A program made the translations under genes and the position numbers. DNA of 64,000 nucleotides, from positions 1-64,000 of the forward strand of contig NZ_KB910940.1 in NCBI RefSeq assembly GCF_000383235.1, given 5' to 3'. Numbering within the stretch: position 1 is the first letter of the stretch; each line of letters starts with the position of its first letter. The DNA is from Bacillus sp. 123MFChir2 (GTDB lineage Bacteria > Bacillota > Bacilli > Bacillales > Bacillaceae_G). Shown in pieces: positions 51,950-59,991 of this stretch. The notes under the pieces were generated by a model. The model searched no databases. It was given only the letters and a program-made list of their open reading frames with translations, and was not told the origin of the DNA.

Positions 51950-52103
51950 ATAAAGTGAAACTTCCATCAGTGGGGTTTTTTTCATCCCCCACTGATGGTT
52001 AGTTGAACCAATCGGGCTTTTACGGGCAGTTATCCCCCACCTATCTTCTTCGATTTTCTCAATTTTGAGGTGGGGGTCTTACTGCCCGTTAATGCGGGAT
52101 AAA
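51950..52103 (-). repeat. bcr1-like repeat (family A, copy 4, complete)
   Basis: The 154-bp unit carries identical ATAAA ends (51950-51954 and 52099-52103), consistent with a 5-bp target duplication. It has the same three hairpins as copy 1 in the opposite orientation. It sits between ypzG and sspK. Confidence 0.78.
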
Positions 52104-52109
52104 CAGTTG

Positions 52110-52268
52110 TTATGCTTCTTCTTGATTAGCGGCACGCATTCGTTCTTGTGGATGCGTATTAATAGTGCCGTTAGGTCGTTTCGAAGCAAAGCGAGCTTTT
52201 GCTCGCGGTTGACCGTTGATTTTGCTGTTGTTTTTGGATTCAGACCAAACTTCAGATTGTTTGCCCAA
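52110..52268 (-). CDS. sspK: Small acid-soluble spore protein K
   Basis: A 52-residue minor spore core protein. It shows [20 protein letters not shown] followed by the [17 protein letters not shown] end typical of SspK. The start is TTG at 52268, 6 bases after GGGGGAG; no ATG fits. Expression in the forespore under sigma G is known for the family; no promoter was defined here. The preceding bcr1-like repeat lies just after its stop codon. Confidence 0.88.
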   Translation of the reverse strand: MGKQSEVWSESKNNSKINGQPRAKARFASKRPNGTINTHPQERMRAANQEEA

Positions 52269-52392
52269 GAGGAACTCCCCCTCGCTACAATTTGATACAA
52301 GAAGTATCACTTATAGATTGTGCAATGTGAGAGAAAATATTCTAGAGAAATACAAATAAAAAACGGTTAAAAATCCTTTGAAAACCTTTGAA

Positions 52393-52540
52393 AAACCTAG
52401 GGGTGGGAGAGAGCGTCTGGCCGTGCGTAGAAGCGGTCGGTGCTTTTTTCTGCCACTTGCCATGTTAAACCAAAGGGAGGAAGCAAGTAGCGGTTATGTT
52501 GTGTTTGGTATAGCCGTGATTTATATGTTAAAAAATGAAT
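52393..52540 (+). repeat. Dispersed repeat, family B (copy 9)
   Basis: GGGGTGGGAGAGAGCGTCTG, GCCGTGCGTAGAAGCGGTCG, a diverged GCCACTTGCCATGTT middle, then GTTATGTTGTGTTTGGTATA and a TTTATATGTT tail. It fills the gap before yfhJ. Confidence 0.72.
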
Positions 52541-52563
52541 GAATTGATTAAAGGAGATATAAC

Positions 52564-52830
52564 ATGAACGATATTTTTGAAAAATTAACGAAAGAACTTC
52601 TTGAAAAAAACCCTTCTCTTTCTTATTCTCAAGCGCGTACTTGGGTTGAGTTGTTATGGGAGGACTTTGGCGCGGCATATGCAAAAATAGGGACGTATCA
52701 AGGGACTGAAATGACAGAGAAAGTTGTACGAGCGTGGATTAACAACCAAGGGGCACGTTTGCATGAAATTCAAACGAATAATCCAAAGTATAGTCATTTA
52801 ATTAACAAAGACGATCACGTTAAACATTAA
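52564..52830 (+). CDS. yfhJ: YfhJ family protein (WVELL domain)
   Basis: This 88-residue soluble protein is recognised by QARTWVELLWEDFGAAYAKI, the WVELL signature at ~29-33. Length and position after sspK fit B. subtilis YfhJ. AAAGGAG precedes the ATG. The function is unknown. Confidence 0.85.
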   Translation: MNDIFEKLTKELLEKNPSLSYSQARTWVELLWEDFGAAYAKIGTYQGTEMTEKVVRAWINNQGARLHEIQTNNPKYSHLINKDDHVKH

Positions 52831-52860
52831 AAAAACGACCAATTTTGGTCGTTTTTTTTA
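52831..52860. terminator. Bidirectional terminator between yfhJ and yfhP
   Basis: AAAAACGACCAA, loop, TTGGTCGTTTTTTT. Confidence 0.85.
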
Positions 52861-53838
52861 ATGCGGGATTAATTCTAATTTTTTGCGCAGTTTTTCTTCG
52901 CTGAAAATCCACCCTGTGTAGGAACTCATAATCTCAAAATCTTTACCTAGCTGAACAATTGCAACAAATGGATAATAGTCTTTGCTGCGATAGCGCAGAT
53001 CGATAAATCGAACCTCATAATAATCGTTGTATTCAAAAATATCCCAGCGATAGACAGGAGAAAATGATAAGAATGCTGCAATGTTTTCATCTTTTTGAGC
53101 GGCACGAATGACATCGTTATCAGGTAATGGAATGCGCTCGAATTTATCATGAACCATAATACTACCGCGATGCCAACGGGCAACATAATAATGGTCTTTT
53201 GTCACAATGGCTAAGTGATAATGATAAAAGCGGTATGACGGTGAAATAATGACTTGTTCAACGCTACGAAATCGTTTTTTTACGACATTTTTTACATTTT
53301 GGCGCATCATAATTCGACCAATATAATAAACGGCCATTAAGATATAAGCGGCTACTCCGGCATAACCTTTATTTGCACCGACAAGGATACAGGCAATTGC
53401 TAATGTATGAATGAAGAAAATCACTGCATCAAATGTATTAATAACACCTAGTGCCACCCATTTCTTAGTGAAAGGCCGCAGTGCTTGGGTACCGTATGCG
53501 TTGAAAATATCAACGAAAACATGAAGAAACACAGCGATAAATGCCCATAGAAGAAGGTGGAGATAGGGAGGACTTTGAAATACTGCAAAAGTAATCCCGC
53601 TCACAAGAAATGCCCAAAGAATAACAGCTGGGATCGAATGAGTAATCCCACGATGATTTCGAATATATTTTGCATTGTTTCTTAATTTTAAAACTGTATC
53701 AATATCAGGGATATTTGAACCGACAATTGTTGCAAACATTACAGCTTGTGGTCCGAAGTTACTTTGACTGAGCGCTGGATCTAGCGTGGCTAAGCTTCCT
53801 AATGTAACGCCCATTACAAGATGAGTGGCTGTGTCCAT
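52858..53838 (-). CDS. yfhP: Metal-dependent hydrolase-type membrane protein YfhP
   Basis: The 326-residue membrane protein of the YdjM/LexA-binding hydrolase group (DUF457) has HLVMGVTLG at the start, VGSNIPDIDTVL (~43-54), NHRGITHSIPAV (~63-74) with the metal-binding His/Asp pattern, and about four membrane helices in the first 190 residues, then a soluble C-terminal domain. ATG 53838 follows GGAGGTGG. It diverges from mutY, as in B. subtilis. The enzymatic activity is unproven. Confidence 0.83.
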   Translation of the reverse strand: MDTATHLVMGVTLGSLATLDPALSQSNFGPQAVMFATIVGSNIPDIDTVLKLRNNAKYIRNHRGITHSIPAVILWAFLVSGITFAVFQSPPYLHLLLWAFIAVFLHVFVDIFNAYGTQALRPFTKKWVALGVINTFDAVIFFIHTLAIACILVGANKGYAGVAAYILMAVYYIGRIMMRQNVKNVVKKRFRSVEQVIISPSYRFYHYHLAIVTKDHYYVARWHRGSIMVHDKFERIPLPDNDVIRAAQKDENIAAFLSFSPVYRWDIFEYNDYYEVRFIDLRYRSKDYYPFVAIVQLGKDFEIMSSYTGWIFSEEKLRKKLELIPH

Positions 53839-53984
53839 AAAAACCACCTCCGTTTTTTATTAATGTAACTCTTTTTATTCTATATCACAAGGCATTTGCC
53901 TTTTATTTCTTATGTCATCATACTTAAGTTTTCTCCTAAATTCATTATAATAGTACGTATATGCAAAAATGAGGGGGATCAAGT

Positions 53985-55079
53985 TTGAAACTTGAGATAT
54001 TAGATGAATTTAACATAGAAAAATTTGGGCATGACTTAATCAGTTGGTTTGAAACAGAGCAGCGTGATTTGCCATGGCGCATGAATAAAGACCCATATCG
54101 CGTTTGGGTTTCGGAAATTATGCTTCAGCAAACGCGGGTTGAAGCTGTAAAACCATATTACGCAAACTTTATGGAAAAGTTCCCAACATTAGAAGCGTTA
54201 GCTGATGCAGAAGATGAAGAAGTGTTAAAAGCGTGGGAAGGCCTTGGTTATTATTCAAGAGCGCGTAACTTACATGCTGCCGTAAAAGAAGTAAAGGAAC
54301 AGTACGGCGGAAAAGTTCCGAATGATGTAAAAAAAATTGAAAAGTTAAAAGGCGTAGGGCCCTATACAAAAGGGGCGATTTTGAGTATTGCTTACGGAGT
54401 TCCAGAGCCGGCTGTCGATGGAAATGTGATGCGTGTCTTATCGCGCATTTTGTCAATTTGGGATGATATCGCCAAACCAAAAACACGTAAAGTATTTGAA
54501 GAGGTTGTGCGTCAAATTATCTCAAAAGAAAATCCATCTTATTTTAATCAAGGATTGATGGAACTCGGGGCACTGATTTGTGTTCCGAAAAATCCTGCGT
54601 GTTTGCTATGTCCTGTTCGGGAGCATTGCCGCGCATTTGCAGAAGGTGTGCAAAAGGAATTACCAGTGAAAAGTAAAGCGAAGGCACCGAAAATGGTTCC
54701 AATAGTGGCTGGAGTATTGCGTACAGAAGATGGAAGATACGTAGTGAATAAACGAGCGAGCACAGGTTTACTCGCTAACATGTGGGAATTTCCGAATGTA
54801 GAGATTGGAGAAGGAATTCGTAATCATAAACAGCAATTAACAGATTATATGAAAGAGAATTTTTCTCTTTCTGTTGCTATTGATGACTATGCGATGAATG
54901 TTCAGCATACATTTACGCATAGAACGTGGGATATCTTTGTATTTTATGGTACCGCGTTGCAACCAATTGTTGAAACGGGTCATTTAAAAATAATTACTAC
55001 TGAAGAATTTGAACAATTACCTATTTCAAAATCACATCGAACAATTTATGAAGAGTGCGTGAAAAGACTCCAGCCGTAG
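53985..55079 (+). CDS. mutY: Adenine DNA glycosylase MutY
   Basis: The enzyme removes adenine mispaired with 8-oxoguanine. The 364 residues include [20 protein letters not shown] (~25-44, with QQTR following), the helix-hairpin-helix [23 protein letters not shown] with the catalytic Asp, the Fe-S loop C-x6-C-x2-C-x5-C (~197-213), and a NUDIX-like C-terminal domain with NMWEFPNVE. The TTG start follows GAGGGGGATC. It is monocistronic. Confidence 0.95.
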   Translation: MKLEILDEFNIEKFGHDLISWFETEQRDLPWRMNKDPYRVWVSEIMLQQTRVEAVKPYYANFMEKFPTLEALADAEDEEVLKAWEGLGYYSRARNLHAAVKEVKEQYGGKVPNDVKKIEKLKGVGPYTKGAILSIAYGVPEPAVDGNVMRVLSRILSIWDDIAKPKTRKVFEEVVRQIISKENPSYFNQGLMELGALICVPKNPACLLCPVREHCRAFAEGVQKELPVKSKAKAPKMVPIVAGVLRTEDGRYVVNKRASTGLLANMWEFPNVEIGEGIRNHKQQLTDYMKENFSLSVAIDDYAMNVQHTFTHRTWDIFVFYGTALQPIVETGHLKIITTEEFEQLPISKSHRTIYEECVKRLQP

Positions 55080-55090
55080 TGGCTGGAGCT
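55062..55090 (-). terminator. Terminator after yfhS (minus strand)
   Basis: CTCCAGCC, loop ACTAC, GGCTGGAG, followed on the minus strand by TCTTTTC; it overlaps the end of mutY. Confidence 0.7.
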
Positions 55091-55091
55091 C

Positions 55092-55313
55092 TTAATCATG
55101 AGGTATTTCTGTACTATGCATCCAATCAGCTTGCTGCTGTAGGCCGCCACGTACTTCAATTTCTTTTATAATTTCTTTATAAATGGTTTGTCCTTCTACG
55201 TTTAAGTAGGGCATCATTTGTTGTAAAGAATGATGAAAATAAGCGAGTTCTTCTTGATTCCATTGACCTTTCGGAGTCATTGATAACTCTGTCATATCAC
55301 GTCCAACATACAT
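55092..55313 (-). CDS. yfhS: YfhS-like small protein (73 aa)
   Basis: The protein reads MYVGRDMTELSM ... ELAYFHHSLQQMMPYLNVEG ... EIEVRGGL. Pattern, length and place between mutY and sspE agree with B. subtilis YfhS, which is sporulation-associated. GGAGGTG precedes the ATG. No catalytic motif; the function is unknown. Confidence 0.72.
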   Translation of the reverse strand: MYVGRDMTELSMTPKGQWNQEELAYFHHSLQQMMPYLNVEGQTIYKEIIKEIEVRGGLQQQADWMHSTEIPHD

Positions 55314-55449
55314 CGTGTAACACCTCCATCATGATTAGTTTGAATGAACGTTTTTATCTGTATACGTAAAAAAATATTTTTCTTTTCACGTTTTTAACGG
55401 ATAGGTTCAAGTAAGGATGGTTACATTATTTGTTGTGGAGGTGAGAAAG

Positions 55450-55725
55450 ATGAACAACAAACAACAAAGTTTAGGTAAAACAACTTCTGGTGCTAGCATT
55501 CAAAGCGCAAAACAACAAAGCGCTAGCTATGGCACAGAATTTGCAACAGAAACAAATGTACAAGCAGTAAAGCAACAAAACGCTCAAGCAGAAGCTAAGA
55601 AATCACAAGCTTCTAGTGCTAGCGCTCAAAGTGCAAATGCTGGCTATGGTACAGAGTTTGCAACAGAAACAAATGTACAAGCAGTAAAACAACAAAACGC
55701 AAAATCAGCAGCAAAGAAATTTTAG
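55450..55725 (+). CDS. sspE: Gamma-type small acid-soluble spore protein
   Basis: This 91-residue abundant spore storage protein is degraded at germination to supply amino acids. It has two repeats of [19 protein letters not shown] (~28-46 and ~68-86), each with the TEFATE germination-protease cleavage motif, in a Gln/Ala/Ser-rich context. ATG 55450 follows GGAGGTGAG; an in-frame ATG at 55417 lacks a site. Forespore expression is expected; the TGAATGA upstream near 55338 hints at a sigma-G -35 but the -10 is unclear. Confidence 0.95.
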   Translation: MNNKQQSLGKTTSGASIQSAKQQSASYGTEFATETNVQAVKQQNAQAEAKKSQASSASAQSANAGYGTEFATETNVQAVKQQNAKSAAKKF

Positions 55726-55736
55726 TACGAACCAAT

Positions 55737-55781
55737 AAGAAAAACACTCTTCTAAATGTAAGGGGAGTGTTTTTCTTTGTG
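55737..55781 (+). terminator. Terminator after sspE
   Basis: AAGAAAAACACTC and GAGTGTTTTTCTT flank a loop, then T's. Confidence 0.85.
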
Positions 55782-55878
55782 TAAGCCGACATAACTTCTA
55801 ATAAGTCAACAAATAAAGTCAAAGGAGACAAAGCGGTTTTATTCGAAAATATGTAATAGGATTTTTAGGAGGGATATA

Positions 55879-56139
55879 ATGAAACTGTTTGATGAATTGG
55901 TTGAGGAGCAATTACGGACGATGGATGAATTATTAAAGTTACAAGTTCATTTAGAAAAATATCAACATCTTGAAATGAATGAGCAAGATGCGAAAGAACT
56001 TCATTTCATTCGTCAAGAAATTCAAAGAACAGAAAAAGTATTAAAGGGTTTACAATTAAAGTTTGAGCAACAAACGGCTGCGGTCATTCATTCTTTTGAA
56101 AATGAGAAGATGCTTTCAAGTGAAGAGACGATTTCATGA
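55879..56139 (+). CDS. ygaB: YgaB-like coiled-coil protein
   Basis: An 86-residue helical, coiled-coil protein (VEEQLRTMDELLKLQVHLEK, EIQRTEKVLKGLQLKFEQQ). Its place between sspE and the DUF402 gene matches B. subtilis ygaB. AGGAGGG precedes the ATG. The function is unknown. Confidence 0.75.
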   Translation: MKLFDELVEEQLRTMDELLKLQVHLEKYQHLEMNEQDAKELHFIRQEIQRTEKVLKGLQLKFEQQTAAVIHSFENEKMLSSEETIS

Positions 56140-56290
56140 ATCGGCTCTTTTGTTTTAAAATTTCGACAAAAACGTTATAATAAAAAGAAAAGTGAATTCG
56201 GCTCAATATGTTTGAAAAAGAGTAAAAAAATGAACGGCATTTCAAATAACAACTTTAGAAGAGCATTCACGGCGAAAGAAGGGAGAAAGT

Positions 56291-56821
56291 ATGGGGTTTC
56301 CCAGAGAAGGAGAAAAAATACAAATACATAGTTATAAACATAATGGTTCCATTCATAGAATGTGGGAAGAAACAACAGTTTTAAAAGGAACACAAAGTTT
56401 TGTGATTGGAGCAAATGATCGAACGGTCGTAACGGAAGCTGACGGACGAACGTGGATTACTCGTGAACCGGCTGTTTGCTATTTTCACTCGAATTATTGG
56501 TTTAATGTTATTGGCATGCTAAGGCAGGAAGGTGTGTACTATTATTGTAATTTAAGTTCACCATTTGCCTATGATTATGAAGCATTAAAATATATTGACT
56601 ATGATTTAGACATTAAAGTGTATCCCGATATGACGTATACATTGTTAGATGAAGATGAGTACGAAAAACATCGTGAGCTTATGAATTATCCGGCTGTTAT
56701 TGACACGATTTTACAACGAAATGTTGAATATTTAACGCAATGGATTCATCAGCGAAAGGGTCCGTTTGCTCCTGATTTTATTGATATGTGGTATGAACGA
56801 TATTTAATGTATAGAGATTAA
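56291..56821 (+). CDS. ygaC: DUF402 nucleoside tri-/diphosphate phosphatase (YgaC)
   Basis: The 176-residue protein of the FomD-like barrel family hydrolyses nucleoside tri- and diphosphates in Staphylococcus and Streptomyces relatives. It has [12 protein letters not shown] (~16-27), [17 protein letters not shown] (~58-74), and the metal-binding acidic run [20 protein letters not shown] with DEDEYEKH (~100-130). AAGAAGGGAG lies before the ATG. The activity is inferred from the family. Confidence 0.85.
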   Translation: MGFPREGEKIQIHSYKHNGSIHRMWEETTVLKGTQSFVIGANDRTVVTEADGRTWITREPAVCYFHSNYWFNVIGMLRQEGVYYYCNLSSPFAYDYEALKYIDYDLDIKVYPDMTYTLLDEDEYEKHRELMNYPAVIDTILQRNVEYLTQWIHQRKGPFAPDFIDMWYERYLMYRD

Positions 56822-56828
56822 AGAAAAA

Positions 56829-56856
56829 ACCTGCTAGGGCGTCCAGCAGGTTTTAT
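56829..56856 (+). terminator. Terminator between ygaC and ygaD
   Basis: AAACCTGCT, loop, AGCAGGTTTTAT. Confidence 0.75.
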
Positions 56857-56884
56857 CCTTTTAACATGCTGGGAGGGGAGATGT

Positions 56885-58642
56885 ATGAAAGGAATCAAAC
56901 GGTATCTCCAATTCGTAACGCCGTATCGGTGGCTCATTACGATTACTATTGTAATCGGTCTTATTAAATTTGGGATTCCGCTTATTATGCCGTGGCTATT
57001 AAAGTATATTATTGATGATATTATTCAAGGTGGAAGTTCACTAGAACAGAAAACATCTCAATTATTTGTGGCTATCGGGATTGCTATGTTTATTTTTGCG
57101 GTATTGCGTCCGCCGATTGAATATTATCGCCAATACTTTGCGCAGCGTATTGGAAATGCAGTGTTGTATGATTTGAGGAAATACATTTTCGCGCACTTAC
57201 AAAAATTAAGTTTACGATTTTATTCTAATACAAAGACGGGTGAAGTAATTTCTCGTGTAATAAACGATGTTGAGCAGACGAAAGACTTCGTTATTACTGG
57301 ATTAATGAATGTGTGGCTTGATATGGCAACGATTTTTATTGCGATTACAGTTATGTTTTCAATGAATGTGAAATTAACGCTTGTTTCCTTACTAGTACTA
57401 CCTGTGTATGTAGTTGCAGTGAAGTATTTTTTCAGTCGTCTTCGAACATTAACACGCGAGCGTTCGCAAGCGTTGGCAACGATGCAAGGTTATTTACACG
57501 AACGTATTCAAGGTATGCAAGTCACGCGAAGCTTTGCTTTAGAGGAGTATGAAAAAGAGAAATTCCAAGAGAAAAACGGTGCATTTTTAACAAAGGCATT
57601 AACTCATACGAGCTGGACAGCAAGGACATTTTCTACTGTAAACACATTAACGGATCTTGGACCTTTAATCGTAATTGCTTTTGCTGCTTATGAAGTCATT
57701 CATGGATCGTTAACGCTTGGTACAATGGTAGCTTTTGTTGGATATATGGATAGTTTATATAGTCCGCTGCGCCGCCTTGTAAACTCTTCGACGACACTTA
57801 CACAAGCTTTTGCCTCTATGGACCGCGTTTTTGAATTACTAGATGAAGAGTATGATATTGTAGATTGTCCCAATGCGATTACAAAGAAGTCGCTTCGAGG
57901 TGAGATTATATTTGAAAATGTTTCATTTCGCTATAATGAAAAGGAACAAGATGTACTCCGAAATATTTCTTTATCTATTTCACCAGGTGAGAAAGTAGCA
58001 CTTGTTGGTTTAAGCGGGGGTGGAAAGTCTTCGCTTGCCAGTTTAATTCCGCGCTTTTATGACGTTTCTAAAGGAGCAATTTATGTAGATGAGATTGACG
58101 TTAGAAACTATAATGCGCGGAATTTACGCAGTCATATTGGTCTTGTCTTGCAAGATAATATTTTATTTAGCGATACAATTGGTGCCAATATTTTATATGG
58201 AAGACCAGAAGCGGCAGATGAAGAGGTAGTCGAAGCAGCTAAAGCCGCACATATTCATGATTTTATTATGAGTTTACCGGACGGATATGAAACGGTGGTC
58301 GGGGAAAGAGGTGTGAAATTGTCTGGTGGTCAAAGGCAACGCATCGCGATTGCGCGTGTATTTTTAAAAAATCCGTCGTTGCTTATTTTAGACGAAGCTA
58401 CATCTGCGCTTGATTTAGAAAATGAACGTTATATTCAATTTGCGTTGCAAACGTTAGCGGCTGATCGAACTACAATTATGATTGCGCATCGATTATCGAC
58501 AATTACACACGTAGATACAATCATTTATTTAGAAGACGGTGAAATAAAAGAAAAGGGTTCGCATGAGCAATTAATGCAAAAGCGCGGTTATTACTATAAT
58601 TTATATCAAATTCAAAATATAAAAGAAACGACCCCTTCATAA
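56885..58642 (+). CDS. ygaD: ABC exporter, fused membrane-ATPase half-transporter (YgaD)
   Basis: A 585-residue type IV ABC exporter half, acting as a homodimer. Six membrane helices lie within ~1-310. The nucleotide-binding domain has Walker A GLSGGGKSS (~379-387), signature LSGGQRQRIAIAR, Walker B LLILDEATSALD and the H-loop IAHRLS. GGGAGGGGAG precedes ATG 56885. The family exports lipids or drugs; the substrate is unknown. It is followed by a terminator shared with the convergent gene. Confidence 0.9.
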   Translation: MKGIKRYLQFVTPYRWLITITIVIGLIKFGIPLIMPWLLKYIIDDIIQGGSSLEQKTSQLFVAIGIAMFIFAVLRPPIEYYRQYFAQRIGNAVLYDLRKYIFAHLQKLSLRFYSNTKTGEVISRVINDVEQTKDFVITGLMNVWLDMATIFIAITVMFSMNVKLTLVSLLVLPVYVVAVKYFFSRLRTLTRERSQALATMQGYLHERIQGMQVTRSFALEEYEKEKFQEKNGAFLTKALTHTSWTARTFSTVNTLTDLGPLIVIAFAAYEVIHGSLTLGTMVAFVGYMDSLYSPLRRLVNSSTTLTQAFASMDRVFELLDEEYDIVDCPNAITKKSLRGEIIFENVSFRYNEKEQDVLRNISLSISPGEKVALVGLSGGGKSSLASLIPRFYDVSKGAIYVDEIDVRNYNARNLRSHIGLVLQDNILFSDTIGANILYGRPEAADEEVVEAAKAAHIHDFIMSLPDGYETVVGERGVKLSGGQRQRIAIARVFLKNPSLLILDEATSALDLENERYIQFALQTLAADRTTIMIAHRLSTITHVDTIIYLEDGEIKEKGSHEQLMQKRGYYYNLYQIQNIKETTPS

Positions 58643-58660
58643 TAGGAAAGGGGCGTTTTC
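58626..58660. terminator. Terminator between ygaD and ygaE
   Basis: AACGACCCCTT, loop, AAGGGGCGTTTT. Confidence 0.8.
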
Positions 58661-59749
58661 TTATTCGTCCTCTTGTTTTTCGTGAATTTGTAGTTCATTT
58701 TCTGGGTTGTGATACGTATAGAAACTGTCTACAAGTAGATCTAAATGTTCTACTTCTTCGCTATAATTAATAATAGCTGAAACGAGAGGAAACAGATGAA
58801 GCCATATTCGATAGCTCTCTTCATCATCTTTATTTTGATAGTTCATAAATATATCAATTAGTTGTTGTTTCCCAATAGAAACTTCGTCAAGAATTTCAAC
58901 AGATTGTTGTTTCTTTGCTTTCCCAATAAATTTGAGCAATACTTGCTCATGATAATGAGTTAATGAATCCAGCTCATCTTGAATCGATTCTTGAAATGTT
59001 TCTGGCATATATCGTAACTCGTTCTCTGTTCGATGGAGCGCCTTTAATGTACTTAAAGCGCGACTTGTTGTTGCTAACATTTGTCTAAATAGGACTAGTT
59101 TACGAATTTTAGCAACTTGTACTTTTTTTGTATAACTTCTTTCTTCTTTATACAACAAATAATAATGGTTTAAACGAATCATTCTTTCTTTCATACGGTC
59201 AATATCTGTTTTCAATGTTGTGAAATCAGATGCTTGCCTACTGCTCATTCGAATCCATTTTACAATTTCTTCTGTACTATCCACGATTTTATGATAGAGT
59301 TTTGTTTCGTATTTTGGCGGCATAAATATTAAATTTACGAGAGATGCCGCAATAATCCCGATCATAATTGTTGCGAATCGTAATAGGGCAAAATCAAAAA
59401 AATTTGCTCCTTGATATTCCATAATCGCAATAACCGTTACGAGCGCAATAGAAATGGTATTTTCTAGATTTAATTTTAAAGCAAGTGCAATAACTAATAT
59501 GCACGTTAATCCAATAGTAAGAGGATTACTTCCAAAAGCAAATACAAAGACAATTGCAAAAATTGCTCCCATTACATTTGCTTGAATTTGTTCTAGAGCT
59601 GTTAAATATGAGCGGTACACAGAAGGTTGTACAGCAAAAATTGCTGAGATTCCCGCAAATACAGGGCTTGGTAATCCAAGCAGTACACATGTAAATAAAG
59701 CTAGTGTGATGGCAATACCCGTTTTTAAAACGCGAGCACCAAGTTTCAT
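58661..59749 (-). CDS. ygaE: Aromatic acid exporter-family membrane protein (YgaE, FUSC-like)
   Basis: The 362-residue protein has an N-terminal membrane domain of six helices (~8-150), including FAGISAIFAVQPSVYRSY and ALEQIQANVMGAIFAIV as in the ArAE/FUSC family. A charged helical cytoplasmic domain follows (~155-340) with an acidic end. The family exports aromatic carboxylates; this member is uncharacterised. The ribosome site is modest (AAAAAAGAG). Position after ygaD and opposite orientation match B. subtilis. Confidence 0.8.
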   Translation of the reverse strand: MKLGARVLKTGIAITLALFTCVLLGLPSPVFAGISAIFAVQPSVYRSYLTALEQIQANVMGAIFAIVFVFAFGSNPLTIGLTCILVIALALKLNLENTISIALVTVIAIMEYQGANFFDFALLRFATIMIGIIAASLVNLIFMPPKYETKLYHKIVDSTEEIVKWIRMSSRQASDFTTLKTDIDRMKERMIRLNHYYLLYKEERSYTKKVQVAKIRKLVLFRQMLATTSRALSTLKALHRTENELRYMPETFQESIQDELDSLTHYHEQVLLKFIGKAKKQQSVEILDEVSIGKQQLIDIFMNYQNKDDEESYRIWLHLFPLVSAIINYSEEVEHLDLLVDSFYTYHNPENELQIHEKQEDE

Positions 59750-59842
59750 ACTCTTTTTTATATCCTTTCTTTCTTGTCAGAATGAATGTACAATATGATA
59801 CTATACATTCATTAACTTATGTTAGCAAGTAGTATTTTAATG

Positions 59843-59874
59843 AAAAAACCTGCTGAATTTCAGCAGGTTTTTTT
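59843..59874. terminator. Terminator after glutamate synthase
   Basis: AAAACCTGCTGAA and TTCAGCAGGTTTT pair perfectly, flanked by A and T tracts; serves the minus-strand glt transcript. Confidence 0.85.
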
Positions 59875-59931
59875 AATTTGTTATAGAGTACTATGAGAAT
59901 GAAAAGTCGTCAATAAGAAAACTGTTATTCG

Positions 59932-59990
59932 TTTGTCCCCCATTAACGGACAGTAAGATCCCTCACCGACTGATGGAGGTTTCACTTTAT
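59932..59990 (+). repeat. bcr1-like repeat (family A, copy 5, truncated)
   Basis: CCCCCATTAACGGACAGTAAG joins ACTGATGGAGGTTTCACTTTAT; about 95 bp of the middle are missing. It ends two bases before the glutamate synthase stop. Confidence 0.68.
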
Positions 59991-59991
59991 T

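Noticed and set aside
55330-55400. Sigma-G promoter of sspE
   Set aside because: TGAATGA is suggestive, but no CATACTA-like -10 at 17-18 bases.
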